Source: RGIG7213 sp045545665 (lineage in GTDB: Bacteria; Bacillota; Clostridia; Oscillospirales; CAG-272). From it: a DNA stretch of 64,000 nucleotides. Location: contig JAZQBL010000039.1 in assembly GCA_045545665.1 (NCBI GenBank), positions 1 through 64,000 of the forward strand, given 5' to 3'. How positions within the stretch are numbered: position 1 is the first letter of the stretch; the number at the start of each line of letters is the position of its first letter. Shown here in pieces: positions 17,662-26,400 of this stretch. The notes beneath the pieces were generated by a model, which saw only the letters and a list, made by a program, of their open reading frames with translations, did not search any database and was not told the DNA's origin. The translations under genes and the position numbers were made by a program.

Positions 17662-17722
17662 TCTTGATATGAATTGCGGCGGAAAAATTCTTTGTCGATC
17701 TCATTTATAACACACGTTTTTT
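17662..17722 (-). repeat. stray copy of the 3' end of the yhcC-like gene
   Basis: About 61 bases that match 51711-51771, the last codons of the radical SAM gene, with one mismatch and a shorter T-run. In the same frame it encodes NEIDKEFFRRNSYQ, then departs. It sits between the first Rhs remnant and the single-pass membrane protein gene. Confidence 0.85.
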
Positions 17723-17745
17723 AATGCTTTTTCTTGCGAATTTCT

Positions 17746-17977
17746 TTACTCTATAATGATATTCCAAAACTCTCCGCCTCGGTCAACTCTTACAACAGGG
17801 TTGTTATCACAGCAAGCAAAAAGATTTTTTTATGTCATTCCCACAGGTAGCAGTTAAGACGTCTGTTGTATCAGATGAGATAAACCGACCGATCTTAGGA
17901 TCATAATAACGGCTAGATATATAGTCCGTATCATTATCGCAGTAATATCCACGATAACGATCATAATATACAAAGTG
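17746..17977 (-). pseudogene. Rhs core-domain remnant with frameshift
   Basis: The minus strand encodes the end of an Rhs repeat-associated core. It starts HFVYYDRYRGYYCD, runs through YISSRYYDPKIGRFIS, then shifts frame in an A/T-rich run, and continues as FACCDNNPVVRVD and a short end at 17746. A TAA lies directly upstream of the core fragment and there is no start codon. The DPxxGRF(I/W) and NNPV motifs are diagnostic of Rhs/YD-repeat proteins just before the toxin C-terminus. The toxin domain here is lost. Confidence 0.75.
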
Positions 17978-18058
17978 TTACAACAGTTTAGCCATATTGA
18001 ACTTAACAACGCCTTTGCGAGAAAACGGTTAGGGGAAACCGATTAACTAAACCGTTTT
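17884..18058. repeat. 175-bp direct repeat, copy A
   Basis: Nearly identical to 19493-19667 (I count about six mismatches, no gaps). It covers the start of the Rhs core fragment, a short upstream part with a five-codon frame (MAKLL), and an outer AAAACGGTTA...TAAACCGTTTT inverted repeat. Sequences differ completely beyond the inverted repeat, which marks a sharp module boundary. Confidence 0.9.
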
Positions 18059-18135
18059 CTTATCAAAGGCAATTTTGTAACCGCCAAGTTAAAACTTTTT
18101 CAAATCACCTACTACAAGGGAAATGAGAGTGCGCT

Positions 18136-18266
18136 ATACCAGCCAGCAAGCATCGCGTTTGGTCACCCAAACACAGACTTGTCAGGAATATTCCTGAAAC
18201 CTTTAAGTGCTTGGGATTACCCCAACAAACGGCCTTTTGTCCCCAAAAGGCGATGCTTGCCGGTAT
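18136..18266. other. cloverleaf-like multi-hairpin element
   Basis: An outer stem, GCAAGCATCG (18146-18155) with CGATGCTTGC (18251-18260), extended by ATACC/GGTAT (18136-18140 and 18262-18266), encloses four hairpins. They are GTTTGG/CCAAAC (18157-18172), the 16-base palindrome at 18182-18197, TTGGG/CCCAA (18211-18225) and CCTTTTG/CAAAAGG (18233-18250). It starts 23 bases past the stop of the tail-partner gene. It could be a structured RNA or a recombination site. No known family was recognised. Confidence 0.55.
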
Positions 18267-18288
18267 TATGTCCATATCTCAATCTTAA

Positions 18289-18837
18289 TTAATCGCTGGT
18301 AAATATTCCACAAAAATATTGTTCTACTGCTGACTGATGTGGAAAATAAATAGCAATCTTTTTTTTACATTTCTTTAGTGCTTCCTTATATTTTCGCTTA
18401 CTCCCATTATCAGCCAAGTACAGGATTTCCGCTAGTTCGTTGTTGGGATCGTTAGAATAAGCTTCGGAAATCAGATCGTTGCCTGCCTTCTCTACTTCCC
18501 TAATATCAGTGCTTACATACGGAAAATCCATTTGGTTTATACACATAAAATAACCAAATAACCACAAGCAATCAGAATCAGTCCAACATCTTTCTTTTGC
18601 AAGTGTATACGCTTTTTCAAGACCTAGCTCGAACACATTTCTATTCAATTTATCCTTCGGCATATTACAATGCCAAAATGTTAAAACATACCAACTCTGT
18701 GCTGCAAGCCGATATAAAACTGTCTTGTTTTGAGATTGGGAATGCATCAGATTATTTAAGTACTCTATAGATTCACCCCATTGTTCCTGTTGCTCGTATT
18801 TAACTAAAATATCATCGTCATACAATATTGCACTCAT
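18289..18837 (-). CDS. putative immunity protein for the adjacent Rhs toxin tail
   Basis: 182 residues starting MSAILYDDDILVKY. The start overlaps the toxin-tail stop as ATGA, the tight coupling usual for toxin/immunity pairs. The protein is helical with TPR-like spacing (EYLNNLMHSQS, YRLAAQSWYVLTFW, LGLEKAYTLAKER, KYKEALKKCKKKIA) and has no signal peptide, so it is likely a cytoplasmic binding protein. I do not recognise the exact family. The immunity role is inferred from position. Confidence 0.6.
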   Translation of the reverse strand: MSAILYDDDILVKYEQQEQWGESIEYLNNLMHSQSQNKTVLYRLAAQSWYVLTFWHCNMPKDKLNRNVFELGLEKAYTLAKERCWTDSDCLWLFGYFMCINQMDFPYVSTDIREVEKAGNDLISEAYSNDPNNELAEILYLADNGSKRKYKEALKKCKKKIAIYFPHQSAVEQYFCGIFTSD

Positions 18838-19586
18838 CTTGTTTTCACCCATGCATCCGAGATTCTAATTACGCCATCAATTACGGCATAGTGCACAATA
18901 ATTTTCTGACCCATGTATAAATATACCGATTCATATATAATTGAAGTAACTCCTTTTTTTACCATCTTATTAATTAAGGTTGTTGCACCTTTTTTCAATG
19001 CTTGAGATATAAGGTTTTTAACGCCGCTTTGTGTAACATTTTTCAGCACAAGATTCCATGCATGCTCTTTGGTAATAATGTGTCCCCATGTTTTTTGAGA
19101 AATACTAGATAGTGCTTTATATATAGCTTTTAGTTTAACCCCACTTGTGGATGTAGCTCCACAAAGGAAACCTACTCCATAACCTACAAAACCGCCAATT
19201 CCACCTCCGACAACAGACCCTCCAAGGCCATAGCCGACAACATATTTCCAGCGATCTTGTTTAGCTACATTATTTTTAACGGCTTTTTTATATCCGTATA
19301 CTCCTCCAGCAGTTCCTCCAATTAAAGCGCCAATTCCTATTCCAATTAACACTGCTGTCGATATTACGAATTCGCCAGTTGGGTCAATATTATTTACTGG
19401 ATTGTTAGCACAATAAGCATATACATTATACCCTATTAACCCTGCACCCTCATCAAACTCGCCATTATACACATTGGATTCAGGGATAATCCACCGACCG
19501 ATCTCAGGATCGTAATAACGGCTAGATATATAGTCCGTATCATTATCGCAGTAATATCCACGATAACGATCATAATATACAAAGTG
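18834..19586 (-). pseudogene. orphan Rhs core end with C-terminal toxin domain
   Basis: The open frame begins right after a TAA with HFVYYDRYRGYYCD and runs through SSRYYDPEIGRWI, then GYNVYAYCANNPVNNIDPTG, the classic end of the Rhs core. A glycine-rich hydrophobic stretch follows (LIGIGIGALIGGTAGGVYG), then a toxin-like C-terminal domain containing WGHIITKEHAWNLVL and IIVHYAVIDGVIRISDAW. The only start is an internal GTG (19472). The bulk of an Rhs protein is absent, so this is a displaced C-terminal module. The end resembles BECR-fold nuclease toxins in general pattern. That is weak inference. Confidence 0.7.
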
Positions 19587-19667
19587 TTACAACAGTTTAG
19601 CCATATTGAACTTAACGACGCGTTTGTGAGAAAACGGTTAGGGGAAACCAATTAACTAAACCGTTTT
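19493..19667. repeat. 175-bp direct repeat, copy B
   Basis: Second copy of 17884-18058. It contains the first 31 codons of the intact orphan Rhs module, the MAKLL micro-frame and the AAAACGGTTA...TAAACCGTTTT inverted repeat. To its right, 19668-19786 is AT-rich and shows no gene. Confidence 0.9.
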
Positions 19668-19786
19668 ATCTCTTCAAACTATTTTCTATTGTTTGCAATG
19701 CAAAATAAACTTAATAAATATCAATATCTTATTCTTAAATTATTCTGAATTTTGATACTATTCTCACTACCGATATCATTATGTTT

Positions 19787-20176
19787 TTACACTTGTATTC
19801 CGAAAAAATTATTATTTTTTGAGAGATGTATTTTTAAAACCTTTGAAAGTACATTTAATTCTCTCTTCTGACTCCACAGAAAAAACGGGCGTTCAAATAT
19901 CCAAATTTTTCTTTCTTTTTCCCAGATATCCGGTTCTATTGTGCAGACGTTAATTGGTCGTTCGCTCAACTTTTTCAATTCTGTGCTAAACTGCGAAGAA
20001 CAGCAATAACTTATTCCTCTTTGAACCTCATCGTAAATCGTAAAACAACCGCTGTCATTATAAAAGCTATGTGTTACCACTGTCCAACTTCCATAACAAT
20101 GGTAAAAAATTTGGCTTTTATATAAAAGATTATAATCTTTTATGAGAAAATCAAAAATTTCTTCTATTTTTTTCAT
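19787..20176 (-). CDS. putative immunity protein for the second toxin tail
   Basis: 129 residues starting MKKIEEIFDFLIKDYNLL, preceded by GAGGAG at a proper distance. The stop of an upstream toxin-like tail lies 10 bases before this start, giving the same toxin-then-partner arrangement as at 18.8 kb. The protein is alpha/beta with aromatic clusters (IFYHCYGSWTVVTHSFY) and no signal peptide. Not recognised as a named family; its immunity role is inferred from position. Confidence 0.5.
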   Translation of the reverse strand: MKKIEEIFDFLIKDYNLLYKSQIFYHCYGSWTVVTHSFYNDSGCFTIYDEVQRGISYCCSSQFSTELKKLSERPINVCTIEPDIWEKERKIWIFERPFFLWSQKRELNVLSKVLKIHLSKNNNFFGIQV

Positions 20177-20186
20177 AACAGACTCC

Positions 20187-20346
20187 TCATCCCAAAAAAT
20201 GAACTGCTAATTTCCAAAAATTGCGTGTTTTCCAAATACCAACAGTTACTTTTTCCATGGCATACCATGCTCCTTTTGTAATAATATCTGTTGGCAGTCC
20301 AACATCGATTGTTGTGCTGCTTTCCCATAGGAGTTTCTTTCGCTTT
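20187..20346 (-). pseudogene. second toxin C-terminal tail, 5' end missing
   Basis: A leftward frame ending at 20187 encodes about 50 residues without a start codon, including STTIDVGLPTDIITKGAWYA and the end FWKLAVHFLG. It looks like the last part of a polymorphic-toxin protein, cut off near 20346 where AT-rich sequence begins. The partner gene follows after 10 bases. Confidence 0.45.
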
Positions 20347-20439
20347 TTTCTTAAATTATATCAAAAATTTGTGAATTTTTCAATGGTTAGATGCGTTGCA
20401 AGGCGGTGGCGAATCATCGCCACCGCCTTGCATTCATAA

Positions 20440-23400
20440 TTAGTTGTTAGCTACATTTCTTCTCTTTCTGTCGTAGACGGTCAGAGTGATTACTGCACCG
20501 CCGCTGATAAACATCAAAACGAACCACATTTCCAGATTGGAGTTGTCTCCGGTCTGAGGATTGTCGGGGACGGAAGGTGTGTAATCGTAGGTATTCTCAA
20601 ACGCTGCAACCGGCTCTGCCGTTTCTGCTTCATTCATCGTCACAGTTGCGACGAGGGTGTTGGTTTCCTCATTCAGCGCAATGGTGATGGTGATCGCATA
20701 TTCGGCGGTGCTGTAGGTTATGTTTGCCTTGCCGCTGTTGACCTCAGTCAGCTTGTAGGAGAAGGTCTTACCGATATCGTCCTCAGTAAAGGTCAGGGTG
20801 AACTTCGCCTTGCCGTTTTCATCGGATATCTCGGTGATGCCCTCCGCACCGTCTGCCGGAGCTTCCAACAGGAACTCAAAGCCTCCGGGTCCGATCTTTT
20901 CGCTGCCCTTGTTCACGACCGTCTTGACGATGTCAATATCCACGGTAATGTCTGCGGGCTTGGGAGTATAGACATTGTTGAAGGCGATGGTGTCGACTGC
21001 ATCGTCGCTGCCTTTCTTTACGATTATGGGGTCGCCTGCTACCAGCTTGCCGTTTTCGTCGTCAGTCACTTCGATGGTCACATAGTAGACCATTTCGTCG
21101 AAGGTCACGCGCTCAGCTACCACACTGTCGTCCTCGTAAACTACGAAGAAGTAAATACCGGGTTCGGTGAAGGAAACTGCGTCGAAAGAGAAACCGCCGT
21201 CTGCGCCGTTAAGTGCGTACATCGGGGTTGCGTCCTCAATGATGTTGAAGACTTCGTTTGCTTCAATCATCACGAACTTGAATTCGCCCTCGTTCAGATC
21301 TCTGCCGGTGAGTTCCTTGCTACCGACGATATTCACGTTTGTAGAGGTTACGCTGTAGTCGTTGACAAATGCGATGTCCTGTGCCACCTCGGAGGTCTCA
21401 CCCTTCACCTTCACCATAGTGGTGCCGGTTATAACCAACTGACCCTTACCGTTATCCAAAACGGTTACAGTAATGTGGTACCGGGTATTGTCGTATACCA
21501 CGCCGCCAATAGGGTTCTGGCTATTTTCCTTGACGATGAAGTTGTGGGTTCCGGCTGTGTCAAGAGGAATGCCTGCGAATACGAAGTTGCCGTTCTCATC
21601 ATTCTTCACGGACTGAATCGCTGCACCGTCGATCTCAAAGTTTTCGTTTGCCTTGTAGAGATCGAAGGTAAAATCATTTGCCTTCAGCTCACGGTTGCCG
21701 CTGATCAGATTCAGTGTCTTGCTACCCTCAAAGTCGATGACAGTAGAAGCAGAATCGTAATCGTTGGTGAAGTTCAGGGCATTAATTGCGCTGTCTGCAA
21801 CTGTTGCGGTTGCGTCCACAGCACCGTTTCCGTCGTCGGTAACAGTCACGGTAACCTTGTACTCGATATTGCTGTAGGTGACACCTTCAATGGTCTTACC
21901 GGCGTTCTTTTCCTTCAGCACGTAGTAGAAGGTCTCGCCTATATCATCCGGTACGTAGGTCATGTTGATCACAAAACCGGTTTCGGGATCTGCGGTTGTG
22001 GTTGCCACGGGAGTTGCGCCAAGGTTTTCGAAGTTCGCATCTGCCTCATAGAGTTCGAATACGAACTCGTCATCCTCGTTCCACTCGCGTCCGTCAAGCG
22101 TCTTGGTGCCGGACAGCTCGATGGAATCGGTGCCGGTCACGTTGTAGATGTTAGTGAATACAATTTTATTTACCAAAGAAACTTGCTGGCCATTCACCTT
22201 TGTAACAGAGTAGCTGCTGGACAATGTGCCATCCAGATTGTCGGTCACCGTGACGTGGATACGGTAGACCGCACTGTCATTGGTAATGCCGTTGACAGTT
22301 CTGCCTGCGTCTGCCTCGGTGATCAGGTAGTAGTAATCGCCGGCTGCCATGTACTCGATCTTATCGAATACGAAGGCGGTGCCATTGTTCTGCTTGGACT
22401 GGAGGATGTCGCCAAGCATCCAGTTTGCATCAGATTTGATGAGGTTGAAGGAGAACTTCAAGCTACCGAGAGTCCTGTTTTCCAGAGCCTTTGTGCCTTC
22501 AAACTGCACAGAAGCGCCTTCTTCGATAGCGTACTCATTGACGAAATTAAGCGTAGAGGCGGTGGCATCTACAATGGTAGTTACCGTCTCGATACCGCCG
22601 GTGCCGTTATCACGAACCTCAACCTTGATCTGATACGCAGCGCTGCTGTAGGTAAGTCCGTTCAGATTCGTGCCTGCACCCGTCTCTTTCACGACATAGT
22701 AGAAGGTCTTGCCCACATCTGATGCCGTGTAGCTCAGATCAAACTCATATCTATGAGTTGTGGAATCCATCGCAACGGTCGTCTTGGGAGTCTCGCCGAT
22801 GTTGTAGTTCTCGTCGGCTTCGTAAAGCTCGAAGGAGAAGCTGTCGTCATCCTTGAAATCACGTCCGTCGATAAACTTTTCACCGGACAGGGTCACAGAT
22901 GCGCCGCCGGTAATTTCATAGACATTGACGAACAGGATCTTATCCTGCGGGATGCCTTCATCGTCATAGATGTGAATGGTGGCATGCAGCTGACCCTTCA
23001 GGTCATCGGTGATCTGGACCCACACGCGATACTCGGTATCGTCATAGGTCACACCGTCAATGGTCTGGCCGCCGTTCTTTTCCACTACGATAAAGTGCTG
23101 ATCACCGACAGTATCAAAGTCGATCTTAGTAAAGGTGATCAAACCGCCCCTTGCGTTTTTAACGGTTTCTCTGGGCTGTCCAATCTTCTCCCAATCGGTA
23201 TTGGAGTTGTAAAGTTCAAACTCATATTCGCCGCCGACGAGGTTATTGTCCACCTTTCCGGTGAGCTGCTTCTCGCCGTTAAACTGTGCCCATGTGGGAT
23301 TTGCCTTGTAGTTATTCTCAAACACCAAGGTGTTGCCTGCACCGCTGACCGATTCAGACTCCACGATCAGTGCGCCTGCACCGTTGTCCTCGATGACTAC

Positions 23401-26400
23401 GGTCACGGTGTATTCACGGCTGTCATAGGAGATACCGTAGGTCGTTCCGCCTTCGGCGACAACCTCTCTTACGGTATACACATAGGTTCCTGCCTTGTTG
23501 TAGGAGATCGCCGGGAATACGATGTTGTCGGTATTTGTTGCAAGGTTCTTCACCGTCCAGCTTCTCGGATTCCGGATCGCATCACCGTTGTAACTCCGCT
23601 CGGTGAGCACGAAGGAGAACTCGTCATTCAGAAGCGTTCTGCCGTTCAGAACCTTGTCGCCTACGATGGAATGGTCTACAGGCGTTGCCGTATAGGTATT
23701 CTTAAATGTGATCTTGTTGCCGGTAGCATTGACAAATACGTAACTTGCGCTCAGCTTACCGTTCACGTCGGTTACGCTCACAGTCATACGGTAGGTAGTC
23801 TTGTCGGTGACAACACCGTTACCGTCTGCACCGGTTTCGACGATATTGTAGAAATAGGTTCCTGCCTTGTCGAACTTAAGGGTTTCGTTAAAGGTTACCT
23901 TACCTGTCGCATCGTTGGTTCCTTCGAGAACCTTGGTGCCGTCCTGTTTCTGAACTTCGAATTTGAACTCGCCGTTCACCAGATCTCTGCCGAAAATTTC
24001 CTTGCTTACGAAGTCGATGTCAAGCTCAGTATCGGCAGGATCGTAGGTATTGGTAAAGTTTGCTGTAATGGAAGTTCCGGCATTTGCAGGCTGTTCTGCA
24101 CCGATGTAGATGATAGCAGAGATGGTGCCGTCGCCATTGTCAGAAACAATGACCGTAACGGGGATTTCAACATTACTGTAGATCCATCCTGCCGGTACAG
24201 TTTCAGGAACGATCTCCTTCAAGGTATACTGATAGGTTCCCGTTTCCATATAGGACAGAACAAATCTTGCAAAACCACGGTCTGTAGTTGCCGGAGAGGT
24301 GTATACAAGGTTCTCACCGTCATACAAGCCGAAGGTGTATCCTGCCAGAGATTTTGCCGAACCGCCGTTGTTGGTGATCGCCTTGTTCAGATCGATGGTC
24401 ACCGTGGCATTTCCGGAAACCGAATAGGTGTTGGTGAATTCTGCATTCACATTCCAACCGGCGGTGTTCTTTGTTACTTCGGTAGTGTCGGGTCTGGAAG
24501 CGACCACATCTGTGATCTCAAGCTGTCCGTCCATGTTGGCATCACCAACGATAACCGAGAAGGAGTGTACAGTCTTGTCGTAGGTAAATCCGCCGAGAGG
24601 AGTGTCGGGCTCGATCTCGATAACACGGTAATAATAGGTTCCTGCAGCCTCGTATTTTTCATCTTCAAAAGCGTTTGCAAAGGTAAAAGTGGTTGCGCCG
24701 TAGGATGCCTGAGCAGTACCAAGATCCTGCCAACTGCCATCGTCAAGAAGCTTCTGGAGCACGAAATCAAAGCTATAACCCTGTTGCCAATTCTGATTTT
24801 CCAGCAGTTTTCTTCCTCTGACGGTGATATTAACGGGGTAAACCTCTGCAGCCTCATAATCATTTACCACGATTACAGAAACGGTGTTAGCATCCACGAC
24901 GGTTACCTGTCCGTCGCCGCGTTGACCGTTATCCCAATATGTCGGTGTGAATCCGGCACCCTTTTCGGTCTCAACTACCGTAGCCGTTGTGCCTGCGGGA
25001 AGTCCGAACACCTCAAGTTGTTCGTCGTGCCTGAGCGTAACGGTGAACTTGCCTTCTGCATCGGTGGAGATGCTTGTGATTGCAGAATTACCGGAATGCT
25101 CAGCCGTAAAGGTAGCATTTGCCGTGCCGATACCGCTGAGAGTCACCTGTATGGTAAAGTTCTTATCTTCCGGGATCTGATAATCCTGACCGAAGTCATG
25201 CTCGACTTCCTTTGCGATCGTCAGGTTGCCGGTACCTCTTTCATCGTTGACAAAGGACACGTTCTTGATCTCGTATTGGTTGACAGTCACTGTGCCGCTG
25301 TCGGAAAGGCCGGTAGCGGTGGCAACATATTCGGCTGTCTCGCGTTCTATGATACGGAAGGTATCGCCTGCGGTCAGACCGCCGATGTAGAGGACGTCGC
25401 CGGCATTGAGTTCAACCGTAGCGTTTCCGTCATCAAACAGTACGCTGGTTTCAACCTCGGTTCCATCGGCCTTGATAAGCCATGCCGGATAATAACGTCC
25501 ATCCTGCGCATTGGTAGTGTTGAAAATGTCAAACACGAACTCCGTGCCCGGATCCGCAACACCGGCTGCCATTGTTTTTGTCAGCTTGATACCGGTCTCG
25601 GGAATCACAGTCATCTTACCGTTGTTACCGAGGGTAGCACCAACGTAGAAGTTATAACCCTCATCGTTAACAGCGTGATTTTTGGTATCTGTAAAAGGTA
25701 TATGGACCTGACCGAGCGTTCCGGTCAAATTTTGGGCCTTATCCACGGTGTAGCCGTCAAGGTTCACGTGAACGTTACCCTTGGGGATATACCAGGTTCC
25801 GTCGCCCTTGGGAAGTGCCGTTGCTTTTGCTGCTGCGGACAGCGGACGGTAAACGGTCTCGGTACGGAGGCTTCCGTTGTTCTTATATACGCTATAGGAA
25901 CGGTAGAAGGTTCCGTCAGCCGATGGCTGTGCCTCACTGGTATACAGAGTGCCGCTGGTGTCGCTGTAAACAGGGGCATCTTCCAGATAGTAGTACTTAT
26001 CGTTCTGTCTGGAGGGGTTAAAGTAGCTATAGGTATTGACGGTGCCGTAGCCGGTGGTATTTTCATGATTCCACTGGTTGGTGTAGAAATTAATGGTACC
26101 ATCTGCATTTGTATTTTCTGCCAGATAATCCGCAGATACCACTTCCTTAACGTTTAAGGAATTGATATTATCGTCCAGTGCAACCTCATATACCAAGCGG
26201 ATGGGATTATCTGCACCGCTGACGGTGAGTTCGGAAAGCTCGCCGTTCTCATCCAAGGTTACATTATAGGAAACGATAGGGATAAGCGCTGCGGGAACCG
26301 CAAAGGTCACAAGCTCTTCGCCGGTGGCGATGTTTTTGCGTACCTGAACGGTCGCATACATCATATCGGACTCGGTTACACCGTGGCTTTCATCCACCGC

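Noticed and set aside
18136..18266. IS200/IS605-type guide RNA (omega RNA) as identity of the cloverleaf
   Set aside because: No tnpB or iscB gene is near and I cannot match a guide-RNA consensus; only the pattern of stems is supported.
18834..19350. Naming the Rhs toxin domain as a specific Ntox family
   Set aside because: The C-terminal residues resemble several small nuclease toxins in general pattern, but no diagnostic catalytic set is certain without a profile search.
22753..26157. A long plus-strand frame (1,134 codons) opposite the adhesin gene
   Set aside because: It is an antisense shadow of the strongly supported adhesin frame and lacks any recognisable domain or ribosome binding site.
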